Shown here in pieces: positions 36,401-46,378 of a DNA stretch of 64,000 bases. The notes below the pieces were generated by a model. That model was not told the origin of the DNA, made no database searches, and saw nothing but the letters and a program-made list of their open reading frames with translations. The translations under genes were made by a program, and so were the position numbers. Source of the DNA: Candidatus Kuenenia stuttgartensis (lineage in GTDB: Bacteria; Planctomycetota; Planctomycetia; Planctomycetales; Planctomycetaceae); contig CAMDRI010000006.1 in the NCBI GenBank assembly GCA_945906725.1, positions 1 through 64,000 of the forward strand, in the 5' to 3' direction. Within the stretch, counting starts at the first letter, position 1. Every line of letters begins with the position of its first letter.

Positions 36401-37663
36401 CTACGCCAGTCGACCGGCTTTGATGACTCCGGCTTGCATCACCGCGAGAAACTTCGAGCGGTCGCGGAGTAATGAGATATTTTTCACGACGTCTCCTTCG
36501 ACGATCAAAAGGTCCGCAAGCTTGCCGACTTCGACAGTGCCGAACTCGTCGCTGCGGCCCATGATTTCCGCACCGGTTTTCGTCGCACAGCTGATGACCG
36601 TCAGCGGATCGAGGCCGACGTAGTTGACGAAGAACTCCAGTTCCTTGGCGTAGTCGCCGTGCGGGTTCCAAGCGAATCCGTAGTCGCCCCCCATACCTAG
36701 CCGGCCGCCGGCTTTGAGGATGCGGCGGGCCGATTCAGCTCCCCCTTCGAGCGTTTCCTGATGACCATCGATCACCTTTTGAGGCAAACCGAATTCGGGA
36801 CCGCGTTCAATACTGGCAAGCTCAAAGTACAGCGCGGGGACACATGGCACGTCTCGTTGCAGCAGCAAGTCTAGCGCTTCGTCATCCATGAAAGTGCCAT
36901 GTTCGATGGCGTCGTAGCCGGCACGCAGAGCGTTCTTAATCCCCTCGGTGGCTCGGCAGTGGCCGGTGACTTTCTTGCCGTGGTTGTGCGCGGTCGTGAC
37001 GACCGCGTGCATCTCCTCGAACGTCATGCAGAGCGTGTGATGATCGTTCGTGTCCGGCGCGGCGGCGTCTCCGGTCGGGTACGTCTTGATCCACTCGACG
37101 CCATCTTTGGCGAGCATTCGGACAGCAGCGCGAGCTTCATCCGCTCCGTTGACCAGCAGGATCAAGCCTTCCATGCCGATCTTGCGGAAGTCGGGATTCC
37201 AATCCATGAGTCCGCCGACGCCGCAGATTTCTCGGCCGCTCGAAGCCAATCGTGGACCGAGCGTGACATCACCTTCGATCGCCTTCTTCAGCCAGACGTC
37301 GATGTTGAACAAGCTGCCGCCGCTGCGCGCCGCCGTGTAGCCGCATTCCAACGCGAGCTTCGCGTTAGCCGCCGCCAGCAGAGTGACGTATTCGACCGGG
37401 TACTTGATATCGAGATCTTCCAGTGCCGCGACGTCAAAATACGTCGGATGAAAGTGCGCCTCAACGAGTCCCGGCATGATCGTCCCGCCGTGAGCGTCGA
37501 TGACCGTCGCGTCGCGAGAGAGCAGCGGTGCGTTTTCCTCCCGTCCGACGAACGTGATCTTGCCGTCCTCAATGACGACCGCGCCGCTCGCGAGCGGCGC
37601 GGCTCCGGTGCCGTCCACGATCTGGCCGTTGCGAATCAGCGTTGTTCCAGTAGCGGTTTGCAT
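36401..37663 (-). CDS. Amidohydrolase (imidazolonepropionase-like)
   Basis: LIRNGQIVDGTGAAPL, VIDAHGGTIMPGLVEAHFHPT, GKKVTGHCRATEGIKNALRAGYDAIEHGTFMDD. Confidence 0.92.
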   Translation of the reverse strand: MQTATGTTLIRNGQIVDGTGAAPLASGAVVIEDGKITFVGREENAPLLSRDATVIDAHGGTIMPGLVEAHFHPTYFDVAALEDLDIKYPVEYVTLLAAANAKLALECGYTAARSGGSLFNIDVWLKKAIEGDVTLGPRLASSGREICGVGGLMDWNPDFRKIGMEGLILLVNGADEARAAVRMLAKDGVEWIKTYPTGDAAAPDTNDHHTLCMTFEEMHAVVTTAHNHGKKVTGHCRATEGIKNALRAGYDAIEHGTFMDDEALDLLLQRDVPCVPALYFELASIERGPEFGLPQKVIDGHQETLEGGAESARRILKAGGRLGMGGDYGFAWNPHGDYAKELEFFVNYVGLDPLTVISCATKTGAEIMGRSDEFGTVEVGKLADLLIVEGDVVKNISLLRDRSKFLAVMQAGVIKAGRLA

Positions 37664-37675
37664 GTGCGACTCACT

Positions 37676-37811
37676 TTGGAGCGCGGTGTGTCAGCACCGC
37701 TTTGGATTGTTCGAACTCTGCGAGCCTTGCGCCTCTGTGTGACAAATGCCCTTTTCACACAGAGGCACGAAGCTCACAGAGGAAAGTGGTGCTGACACAC
37801 CGTACTCCAAA
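37676..37811. repeat. Nested inverted-repeat element (outer ~29 bp, inner ~27 bp arms)
   Basis: Outer arms tttggagcgcggtgtgtcagcaccgcttt / aaagtggtgctgacacaccgtactccaaa; inner arms ctctgcgagccttgcgcctctgtgtga / tcacacagaggcacgaagctcacagag. Confidence 0.88.
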
Positions 37812-37813
37812 GG

Positions 37814-38545
37814 TCACGGTACCAAATCCGGCAGCTTGGCCTTCGCCTCGTTGCCGTGGTCTTTCAACGTCATCTTGATGGTCGCCGTTTGCTTCTGGCC
37901 GCCGAAGTTGATGTTCAATTCTTGCTGCATTCCGGCCAGGCCGAACGGCACGTCCTTGTGACGGAGGATGCGATGCGTCATGCCAAACTTGGTGTTGCCG
38001 AATTCAATCGCGTTGTGGCCGCTGACCACCGAGCATTCCAGATCACCTTGCTGCCAACTGACCTTCTCTTTGGCCTCTTCGGTCTTGAGATTCTGCTTTG
38101 GCCCGGCCAACAGCATCCCGAAGGCGGGATCTTTGAGTGGGATCGATTCCACCACTTCCGGCTCGCCGGAATCGAACTTAACCCAGCATTTCACCATCTT
38201 GCTGATCGGGTCTTTCCCGTCACCGAATTCCTCTTCGGGGACAAGCATTCGCCAGGTCGCGTTCTGCAGTTGCGGGTGATCGCAGGTCTGTTCCATTTCG
38301 ATGAACCGGCACTGCTTGCCACCATGAAACGCCTGGCCGACCGACCGCAGCTTCCACGAAGGGACGATCTCTTGCCCGTTGAGCTTCACGTTCACATTGA
38401 ACTCGGTCCAAGTCCCGTCTTTGGGGAGCATCTGAATCAACGCCCCCGACTTCGGTTCCTCGGCGACGGCAATCTCGAAAACGGACAGAAGCGGACTCAG
38501 CGCCAGACCGCTGACGGCGGCTTGCAAGATTTGACGACGGCGCAT
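37814..38545 (-). CDS. Hypothetical secreted protein (TAT-like leader)
   Basis: MRRRQILQAAVSGLALSPLLSVFEIAVAEEPK; no recognised domain. Confidence 0.7.
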   Translation of the reverse strand: MRRRQILQAAVSGLALSPLLSVFEIAVAEEPKSGALIQMLPKDGTWTEFNVNVKLNGQEIVPSWKLRSVGQAFHGGKQCRFIEMEQTCDHPQLQNATWRMLVPEEEFGDGKDPISKMVKCWVKFDSGEPEVVESIPLKDPAFGMLLAGPKQNLKTEEAKEKVSWQQGDLECSVVSGHNAIEFGNTKFGMTHRILRHKDVPFGLAGMQQELNINFGGQKQTATIKMTLKDHGNEAKAKLPDLVP

Positions 38546-38786
38546 GATGACTTCTCCAGCGTGCGAAAGAAGTGAGATGTGATTCCGCGGCGCAAAACAG
38601 CGTAACGACATCACGACGACAGCCAAAGCAATTGCACCAGTTCTTTGGAAGCGACGAATTCTCCTGGCAACCATTTGTCGTCTCCCTCGATTCGTCGTCT
38701 CCTTCCCCATGCTGCCGTTCGTCGGGTGCAACGATTACAACTTCGTCGATTTCGTTGTTCGTCATCACCCGCTGGAGCGATTCGCC

Positions 38787-40181
38787 ATGAACAACTTCTC
38801 TCGCCGCGACTTTCTCAAAGAGACCGTGCTCACGACCGCCGCCGGTTGGTCGCTCTCGGTCAGCCAAGCACTCAACGCCGCCCAGACAAGCGCCGGTGAT
38901 TTGCACATCGCTCCGTTCAAGTTCGACGTCACGCCGCCGATCGGTCATTCGTGTTGCGGCGGGTGGATCAAGCCGATTGAGGTCGTCGATGACACGCTCG
39001 AAGCCTTAGGAGTCGTGTTGCTCGGAGCGGGCAAGCCGATCGTCTTGTGTGCGGTTGATTGGACGGGACTGCTCAATGAGGCTCACGTCGAATGGCGGAC
39101 GGCGTTGGCTCAGGCGGCAGGGACGACGGCCGATCGAGTCGCCGTGCATTGCGTACATCAGCACAACGCGCCGTTCGCGTGCCTCGAAGCCGAACGACTT
39201 GTGGCCGCCGAGGGGGACTTGCCTCACATCGTCGATCTCGACTTCTTCAAACGCTGCCTCGACGCCGGCCGAACGGCGGTTGAGAAGGCGATCAAGCAAG
39301 CGACGCCGGTGACGCACATCGGTTGGGGACAGGGGAAGATCGAAGGAGTCGCCTCGAACCGCCGCGTTCATCGCGACGAGACCGGAAAAGTGCTGGCGAT
39401 GCGAGGCAGCGCCTGCACTGATCCGAAATTGATCGCGCTGCCCGATGGCCTGATCGACCCGTTCTTGAAAACAGTCGCGTTCTTCAATGCCGATAAGAAG
39501 CTCGCCTCACTGCATTACTACGCGACGCACCCGATGAGCTACTACGCCGACGGCCGAGCCACCAGCGATTTCGCCGGGCTGGCTCGCAAGCAGCGGCAAC
39601 AGGACGAGCCGGATTGCCTGCACGTCTACTTCACCGGCTGCGCGGGCAACGTCTCGGCCGGAAAATACAACGACGGCTCGAAAGCCGTGCGGCCAATCCT
39701 GACAAAACGCGTGTACGACGGCATCGTCGCCTCGGAAGCGAAATTCGACCGAGCCGAGCTCAAAACGCTGTCGTGGAAGACGGCTGAGATTCTGCCGCCG
39801 CCGCTCAAATCACTGCACGCGGAAAAGATCGCTCAACAAGTCTCGACGAAGACCAACGCCGTCGTGAACCGCAACCGCCCGTCGTACCAACTCTCATGGC
39901 TGCGCCGCGTCGAGAAACGGACCCTGATCGTGCTCAGCTCGTTGCACCTGGGAGGTGTGAAGCTGCTGCATCTCCCCGCCGAGTCGTTCATCGAATACCA
40001 ACTCCGCGCCCAGAGCCTCGCGAAGGACAGCTTCGTCTGCACCTCGGCCTACGGCGACGGCGGCCCGTGGTACATCCCGGTCAAAGAGGAATACCCGAAC
40101 GGCGGCTACGAAGTCAGCGTCGCCTTCTGCGAACCAGAGATCGACGACGTGCTGACGGAGGGGATGAAGCGGATTTTGTAG
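38787..40181 (+). CDS. Neutral/alkaline ceramidase-like protein with TAT signal
   Basis: MNNFSRRDFLKETVLTTAAGW; APFKFDVTPPIGHSCCGG; AVHCVHQHNAP; YYATHPMSYYADGRATSDFAGLAR; YFTGCAGNVSAGKYND. Confidence 0.8.
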   Translation: MNNFSRRDFLKETVLTTAAGWSLSVSQALNAAQTSAGDLHIAPFKFDVTPPIGHSCCGGWIKPIEVVDDTLEALGVVLLGAGKPIVLCAVDWTGLLNEAHVEWRTALAQAAGTTADRVAVHCVHQHNAPFACLEAERLVAAEGDLPHIVDLDFFKRCLDAGRTAVEKAIKQATPVTHIGWGQGKIEGVASNRRVHRDETGKVLAMRGSACTDPKLIALPDGLIDPFLKTVAFFNADKKLASLHYYATHPMSYYADGRATSDFAGLARKQRQQDEPDCLHVYFTGCAGNVSAGKYNDGSKAVRPILTKRVYDGIVASEAKFDRAELKTLSWKTAEILPPPLKSLHAEKIAQQVSTKTNAVVNRNRPSYQLSWLRRVEKRTLIVLSSLHLGGVKLLHLPAESFIEYQLRAQSLAKDSFVCTSAYGDGGPWYIPVKEEYPNGGYEVSVAFCEPEIDDVLTEGMKRIL

Positions 40182-40248
40182 GTGTGGTGGATGCGTCTCG
40201 CATCCACGTGTTTTGTTTTTCGACACGGACGCGAGACGCGTCCACCAC
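40180..40248. repeat. Inverted repeat GTGGTGGATGCGTCTCGCATCC / GGACGCGAGACGCGTCCACCAC
   Basis: 22-nt arms with two mismatches. Confidence 0.85.
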
Positions 40249-40256
40249 GGCAAGCA

Positions 40257-43200
40257 TCAATCTTTCGTGACGGCTTCGTCCAAGTTGAGCAACGCTCGTG
40301 CGACGAGCGACCAGGCGGCGCGTTCGTTGGCGTCTCCCTCGCCCGGACCTGCGAGAGTTGGGGCATCGAGTTCCTTCGTGGCGAGGCGTTCGCGCTGAGT
40401 CTTGAGGAAACGACTCAACAGCGCGATCTCTGCATCGGTGGGCGGTCGCGTGAGGCAGCGGCGGAAGAGTTCGGCGAGTCGCGCGTCGTCGCTGTTCGGC
40501 AACGCCGCGAATCGCCGGCCGAGAGCTTGTGACGCTTCGGTGAAGACGACGTCATTGAGCAGCGTCAGCGCTTGCAGCGGCGTGTTCGAGACTTCGCGGC
40601 GAATGACACACGCCTCGCCGCTGGGTGCGTCGAACGTCGTGAACATCGCGAACGGCGAGGTCCGCTTCGCGAACGTGTAGAGGCTGCGGCGATGCCGATC
40701 GAGTCCCTCGCTGACCTTCCAGGCGAGTTGCCCGTAAGTCCCTTCAGTCGTGATGTTCGTTGGCTGCGGCGGAAAGACGCTCGGCCCGCCCAGCTTGCGG
40801 CCGAGCAGTCCGCTGACGCTCAGTATCGAATCGCGGACTGCCTCGGCTTCGACTCGGAAACGCGGGCCACGAGCGAGCAGTTCATTCGGAGCATCGCGAC
40901 GCAACAACTCCGGCGTGACGTGGCTCGACTGCTGGTAGGTCTCACTCGTGACGATGAGGCGGTGCAGACGTTTAAGGGATTTGAGATTTGAGATTTGAGA
41001 TTTCAAATCTCCGAAGAATTCGATCGCCAGCCAGTCGAGCAATTCTGGATGCGTGGGGAGCGCGCCTTGGAAGCCGAAGTCTTCTTGCGTGCGGACGAGA
41101 CCACGGCCGAAGAAGGTGGCCCAGTGGCGGTTGACGGTGACTCGCGAGGTCAGCGGGTTGCTCGGCGAGACCAGCCATTGGGCCAACTCGGCTCGATTGG
41201 GAACGACTGTCTCAGGCAGCGGAGGTAGGAATGATGGAGTCCCCGGCTCGACACGTTCCTTCGGTTGCAGGAATTCGCCGCGATGCTGGCGATGCGTCGG
41301 ACGCGGGTTATTCGCCGGTCGTTCCTGCATCACGAGCGACGTTGGCAGCGCGGGTCGTTGAGCGCGAAGCGACTCGATCACTTGGCGTTCGCTGGCGAGT
41401 TCGGGAGCCGTCGCGCAGAACTGTTTCACGAGCGACTTGACGTTCAACGGATTCTTGATGGCGAATAGATCAAGTTCCGAAATGACCTCATCGGCCAGAA
41501 TAGGCGACTCGACCGCGCGTGGGTCGCTCGTCATGGAGATGCGAAACTTGCCGAGCCCCGGAGCGTAGTACCGCTCGAAGAGCATTCGAAGCTTGATGAG
41601 GCCGGAGTTCTTCAGCGGTTCGGCGAGCTGAAAGACGGCGGTGTGCGGCTTCCCTTGGCCGCCGTTGATCGACCAGCCAGTCTGCTTGTTATCGTCGAGC
41701 GCGGCCATCGCGTTGCTGTTGCCAGCGGCAAACGTCTGCGTCGCGCGGGCGAATCGCTGCCGCGCGTCGCCGACGGCCAGTTCGATGTCGCTCAGAAAGA
41801 AGTCGCCGAACGGGCCTTCGTAGTAGACTCGGCCGGGGCCGTGTTTCGGCAAGCGATCGTCTGGCAGAGCTTCGAGGCGGACGGCGACGATCTCTTTGAG
41901 GCTCGACTTCAGCGTCAGTTCGTAGAGGTCGCTCTTCGACATGTCGCCGCTGACGATCACGATGCCGTTGTCTTCGACGGTCAGCAGCGGCAGGTTGCTG
42001 GTCGCGGAGACGATCTGCGGCGACTCCCAGCGGACGAGCGACTTCTGTGTCGCCTCCCGCCACGACCGAAACTTTTGAGCGAAGTGCTGCTTCCGACGTT
42101 CGGCTTCCGAACCACTCGTGGTGTTGCGGCGACCGAGGCTGAGCCGAAACTTGCCGAGCGTGTGCTTCATGCCGTGCCGCTGTTCGAGCTTGATTGTCCA
42201 GCGAGCGGGCTTGTCCGCGAAGCCGCTCGGCTGCATGAGCACGAATGTCGCGGTGCGGTTGACGTTCCAAGTGCCGGGACCGTGAATCGCCCAACCGCCG
42301 GTCTTGGCGTTGCCGTCGATCGCTTGAGCGACGGCGAATTGATCCTGCGAGAAGTCGGCCGAGGCATGCGTGAATTTGTTCGGCTGTGAATCGTCCGGCT
42401 TGTCGCGCGGCGCGATCGCGGCAGTGATCTCGCTGAGCACGAAGTTACCGTGCGGCGCGCGGCCGGGGCCTTTGCTCGGCAACTTGTCGTCAACCAACGC
42501 TTCGAGCCGAATCGCGGCGACGTCCTTCAGGTCGCTGTCGAGTTGAATCTCATACGAATCGGTTTCCGGATTCGGTCCGCTCAGCAGGACGCTCGCGTCG
42601 GATTGAATTTCCGCTGTCGCCCCGTTCTCGCTCGTCACGGCGATTGGCTTGAACGGCGTCCAAGTGAACTCGTCCGGCAGCGGGAATCGATGCGGCAGGT
42701 CGGCCTCGAGTGCGACGATACGACGGTCGATCTCGACCTGCTGGGCGACAAGCTCCGGGACCCGGATGTCCAGTTCCGGCTCCTCGGCGTTGTTGAGCAG
42801 GCCAAAGAAGCGGTAGTAATCGGTGTGCGTGAGCGGATCGTACTTGTGCGTGTGACACTGAGCACAGCCGATCGTCAGCCCCAGCCAGACCGAACCGGTC
42901 GTCGCGACTCGGTCAGTCATCGCGTGGAAGCGGAACTCCAGCGGGTCGATGCCCCCCTCTTCGTTGAGCATCGTGTTGCGATGAAATCCGGTCGCGATCC
43001 GTTGCTCGACGGTCGCATCGCGTCGCATGTCCCCGGCAAGTTGGTCAATCGTGAATTGATCGAATGGCATGTCGGCGTTGATCGCATTGATGACCCAATC
43101 GCGATACGGCCAGACGCTGCGAGCGCGATCCTTCTCGTACCCGTTCGTGTCAGCGTACCTCGCGAGGTCGAGCCAGCGCCGCGCCCAGCGCTCGCCGTAG

Positions 43201-43862
43201 GCCGGCGAGGCGAGCAGTCGATCGACCAGTTGCCCGTAGGCGTTGGGCGACGAGTCGTTGACGAACTCATCGACCTCGGATGGAGTCGGCGGAATGCCGA
43301 TTAAGTCGAGAAACACGCGCCTCGCGAGCGTGTGCCGATCCGCTGGCGGCGACGGCTTGAGTCCTTCCGCTTCGAGCCGCGCGAGCACGAACTGGTCAAT
43401 GCCGTTGCGCGGCCAACTGGCATCGCGCACTTGCGGAAGTGCCGGACGCTTCGGTGCGACGAACGCCCAATGCGGCTGATATTCCGCGCCGCTGGCAATC
43501 CAGCGTTTGAAGATGCCACGTTGCTCGACGGTGAGTTCAAACTTTGTCGAAGCGGGCGGCATTCGTTCTTCGGAACCGTCTGGCAAGTCAATGCGGCGGA
43601 TCAACTCGCTCGTCTCGGGTTTGTTTGGCACGATCGCCGGTTTGCCGCTGTCGGCCGATTTGATCGCGGATTCACGAACATCGAGTCGCAAGCCGCTTTG
43701 TCGCTGCCCCTCGTCCGGGCCGTGACACTTGAAGCAGTACCGCGACAAGATTGGCCGCACCTCGCGCTCAAACGACGGTGCGTCGGCGGCATCGGCTGTT
43801 CTCAGGGACAGGCTAAGGCACATCACCATCCAGCCAGCAATGTGGTTTCGCTTTGTGGGCAT
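40257..43862 (-). CDS. PSCyt1/DUF1549/DUF1553 planctomycete cytochrome C-like protein
   Basis: FEREVRPILSRYCFKCHGPDEGQRQSGLRLD, RIDLPDGSEERMPP, ASWPRNGIDQFVLARLEAEGL, NPLTSRVTVNRHWATFFGRGLVRTQEDFGFQG. Confidence 0.95.
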   Translation of the reverse strand: MPTKRNHIAGWMVMCLSLSLRTADAADAPSFEREVRPILSRYCFKCHGPDEGQRQSGLRLDVRESAIKSADSGKPAIVPNKPETSELIRRIDLPDGSEERMPPASTKFELTVEQRGIFKRWIASGAEYQPHWAFVAPKRPALPQVRDASWPRNGIDQFVLARLEAEGLKPSPPADRHTLARRVFLDLIGIPPTPSEVDEFVNDSSPNAYGQLVDRLLASPAYGERWARRWLDLARYADTNGYEKDRARSVWPYRDWVINAINADMPFDQFTIDQLAGDMRRDATVEQRIATGFHRNTMLNEEGGIDPLEFRFHAMTDRVATTGSVWLGLTIGCAQCHTHKYDPLTHTDYYRFFGLLNNAEEPELDIRVPELVAQQVEIDRRIVALEADLPHRFPLPDEFTWTPFKPIAVTSENGATAEIQSDASVLLSGPNPETDSYEIQLDSDLKDVAAIRLEALVDDKLPSKGPGRAPHGNFVLSEITAAIAPRDKPDDSQPNKFTHASADFSQDQFAVAQAIDGNAKTGGWAIHGPGTWNVNRTATFVLMQPSGFADKPARWTIKLEQRHGMKHTLGKFRLSLGRRNTTSGSEAERRKQHFAQKFRSWREATQKSLVRWESPQIVSATSNLPLLTVEDNGIVIVSGDMSKSDLYELTLKSSLKEIVAVRLEALPDDRLPKHGPGRVYYEGPFGDFFLSDIELAVGDARQRFARATQTFAAGNSNAMAALDDNKQTGWSINGGQGKPHTAVFQLAEPLKNSGLIKLRMLFERYYAPGLGKFRISMTSDPRAVESPILADEVISELDLFAIKNPLNVKSLVKQFCATAPELASERQVIESLRAQRPALPTSLVMQERPANNPRPTHRQHRGEFLQPKERVEPGTPSFLPPLPETVVPNRAELAQWLVSPSNPLTSRVTVNRHWATFFGRGLVRTQEDFGFQGALPTHPELLDWLAIEFFGDLKSQISNLKSLKRLHRLIVTSETYQQSSHVTPELLRRDAPNELLARGPRFRVEAEAVRDSILSVSGLLGRKLGGPSVFPPQPTNITTEGTYGQLAWKVSEGLDRHRRSLYTFAKRTSPFAMFTTFDAPSGEACVIRREVSNTPLQALTLLNDVVFTEASQALGRRFAALPNSDDARLAELFRRCLTRPPTDAEIALLSRFLKTQRERLATKELDAPTLAGPGEGDANERAAWSLVARALLNLDEAVTKD
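40976..41010. repeat. Heptad word repeat (AAATCTC)n inside PSCyt1 CDS
   Basis: gggatttgagatttgagatttgagatttcaaatct, coding [11 protein letters not shown]. Confidence 0.9.
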
Positions 43863-44001
43863 GAGGATCGTCCTCTCATTTTGGTTTCGGTTGACTCACC
43901 GTATGTTTCTTACCGCTCGCGAGCAACTGGATCGCTATCTGCGTGTCGGGAAGTGTGCGACTGCGAACGACGCCTCCCAAAAAGAAATGGCAGGCTTTAA
44001 G

Positions 44002-44069
44002 AAGAGGGTGCGACGAATTAAAGGAGACGACGAATGGTCACACACCAGTCAATTCGTCGTACCCTTCCC
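44002..44069. repeat. Intergenic inverted repeat gagggtgcgacgaatt / aattcgtcgtacccttcc
   Basis: Arms with about two mismatches flanking ggagacgacgaatgg. Confidence 0.6.
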
Positions 44070-44237
44070 CTTGAAAACACCGTGGTCGCCAACCGGAGGA
44101 GCGAGATTCGTTGCACTGATGCGTGAGATTAATTCCGGGCATGACTCGGCCATGCTTGTTTGCGAGTCCCGATCACCAATGGCTACGCTTCCTCAGTCGT
44201 GTCTGAAATCCGTTCGACGAATTGGGAACTGGGAACC

Positions 44238-45380
44238 ATGCAATTTGAAACGAAGTGCGTTCACGTCGGAGTCGATAAAGACCCGTCGTTTAATAGCTGC
44301 ATCACGCCGATTTATCCGACCTCCACGTTTCGGTGGATCGATTTGGAAACCAATAAGGGGTTCGACTACACGCGGTCGGGGAATCCGACTCGGCAGGCGC
44401 TGGAGCAGAGCATCGCGGCCCTCGAAGGGGGCATCGACTGCCGAGCCACGAGTACGGGCATGTCGGCGATCACCTGCGCGATGTACCTCTTCAAGTCGGG
44501 CGATCACATCATTGCTGGACACGATATTTACGGCGGGACGTTCCGGCTGTTCTCAAAAGTCCTGCCGGACTACGAACTGAAATTCTCATTCGTGAACATG
44601 AGCGATCCGGCCAACGTGCGAGCCGCTCTGACGCCGCAGACCAAGGGAATTTGGATCGAGACACCCAGCAATCCTTTGCTCAATCTGGTGGACTTGTCGG
44701 CGATCGCGGCGATCGCGAAAGAAGCCGGAGCGATCACCATCGCGGACAACACGTTCCTGTCGCCGTACCTGCAACGTCCGTTCGAGTTCGGCGTAGACGT
44801 CGTGGTTCACTCGACGACGAAGTACCTCAACGGGCACTCGGATGTTGTTGGTGGAGCGGTCGTGACTCGGCATCAGGCTCACGCTGAGCGGATCGCGTAC
44901 ATTCACAACGCGCTGGGCTTGGCGTGCTCGCCGTTCGATGCGTGGCTGGTGTTGCGCGGGATCAAGACGCTGGGGCCTCGCATGGAGGCTCATCAGCGCG
45001 GGGCGATGGCCGTCGCGAAGATGCTGGCGGAACATCCGAAGGTTGAGCATGTCTATTATCCGGGATTGCCGACTCACCCGCATCACGAATTGGCGAAGCG
45101 GCAACAGTTCGGGTTCGGAGCGATGCTGAGCTTCGACATCAGAGGGGGACGCGTTCAGGCCGAGAAGATGATGATGCAGACAAAACTGTTTCAAATGGCC
45201 GAATCGCTGGGTGGTGTCGAATCGCTGATCGCTTATCCGGTGACGATGAGCCATGCCTCAATGACGCCGGAAACTCGCCTTGCGGCCGGCATCACCGAGA
45301 AGACGATTCGTCTGTCGGTTGGCATTGAGAGCCCCGAAGACTTGGTCGAGGACTTGCGACAAGCGTTGAATCATGCGTAG
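44238..45380 (+). CDS. Cys/Met metabolism PLP-dependent enzyme (cystathionine gamma-synthase/lyase-like)
   Basis: MQFETKCVHVGVDKDPSFNSCITPIYPTSTF, YTRSGNPTRQALEQSIAALEGG, VVHSTTKYLNGHSDVVGGAVV. Confidence 0.93.
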   Translation: MQFETKCVHVGVDKDPSFNSCITPIYPTSTFRWIDLETNKGFDYTRSGNPTRQALEQSIAALEGGIDCRATSTGMSAITCAMYLFKSGDHIIAGHDIYGGTFRLFSKVLPDYELKFSFVNMSDPANVRAALTPQTKGIWIETPSNPLLNLVDLSAIAAIAKEAGAITIADNTFLSPYLQRPFEFGVDVVVHSTTKYLNGHSDVVGGAVVTRHQAHAERIAYIHNALGLACSPFDAWLVLRGIKTLGPRMEAHQRGAMAVAKMLAEHPKVEHVYYPGLPTHPHHELAKRQQFGFGAMLSFDIRGGRVQAEKMMMQTKLFQMAESLGGVESLIAYPVTMSHASMTPETRLAAGITEKTIRLSVGIESPEDLVEDLRQALNHA

Positions 45381-45459
45381 GGCAAGATCGCATCAAGATG
45401 GCTACTTGTGGCTGCGGACTTAGCCCCGATAGAATCCATGCCAGACATCACAAATCAAC

Positions 45460-45807
45460 ATGCCAGGAGAATGCACCGTGCATGTGGAAATCACTTGCCG
45501 TCACGGGCACGTCAAAGACGACGTGCGGGCCTACATGGCCCAGAAAGTCGAAAAGCTGCTGACCTACTTTGAGCGAATTACCGCGATCAACGTGACGATC
45601 AGCTTTGAAAACACCCACGCCAAAGTCGAAATCCTCGTCGATGCCGAGCACAAGCACGATTTCGTGGCACACGACGAGGACGCCGAGGCACAGGTCGCGT
45701 TCGACCGAGCCTACCACAAGATCGAGCAGCAAATTCACAAGTACAAAGAAAAGGTGCAGAACCACCACCGGCACGAACCGGCCACACAACCGGCCGATGA
45801 TGAGTGA
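45460..45807 (+). CDS. hpf: Ribosome hibernation promoting factor / RaiA-type (short form)
   Basis: VEITCRHGHVKDDVRAYMAQKVEKLLTYFERITAINVTISFENTHAKVEILVDAE. GTG at 45478 behind AGGAG is the more likely true start. Confidence 0.88.
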   Translation: MPGECTVHVEITCRHGHVKDDVRAYMAQKVEKLLTYFERITAINVTISFENTHAKVEILVDAEHKHDFVAHDEDAEAQVAFDRAYHKIEQQIHKYKEKVQNHHRHEPATQPADDE

Positions 45808-45901
45808 TTGGTGTGAATGTTCGATTTTCGATTTGTGATGGAACTGGCTGTTGCGGCGAACGTTTTCAATCAAAAATCAAAACTTGAGAGGAGTTTCTTT
45901 C

Positions 45902-46375
45902 ATGAAGTTGATGGACTTTGTCGTGTCCAATGCGATCGTTCCTGATTTGCAGGTGACGACCAAAGAGGGCGCGATTCGTGGGCTGGTGACGGCGCTCAAA
46001 AGTGCCGGAGTGATTGCCTCAGACAGCGAAGAGGGGATTGTCGCAGCCATCCTGAAGCGTGAAGAATTAGGCTCGACGGGCATCGGCAATGGAGTGGCTG
46101 TGCCGCATACGAAACATGCGTCGGTGGCCAAGTTGGTGGCCGCGATCGCGTTGGTAAAGGACGGAGTGGACTTTCAAAGTCTCGACGGCGGACGGGTTCA
46201 CATCATGTTCTTGTTGGTCTCGCCTCCGGATCGTCCGGGAGATCACCTTCGCGGATTGGAGAACATCTCGCGCCACCTTCGAAATCACAGCTTCTGCAAC
46301 TTTTTGAAACAGGCGAAGACCAAGGACGAAGTGCTCACACTGCTAAATGAAGCAGACAACAATCAACTCAGCTGA
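45902..46375 (+). CDS. ptsN: PTS EIIA (PtsN-like) domain protein
   Basis: [66 protein letters not shown]. Confidence 0.92.
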   Translation: MKLMDFVVSNAIVPDLQVTTKEGAIRGLVTALKSAGVIASDSEEGIVAAILKREELGSTGIGNGVAVPHTKHASVAKLVAAIALVKDGVDFQSLDGGRVHIMFLLVSPPDRPGDHLRGLENISRHLRNHSFCNFLKQAKTKDEVLTLLNEADNNQLS

Positions 46376-46378
46376 GCT

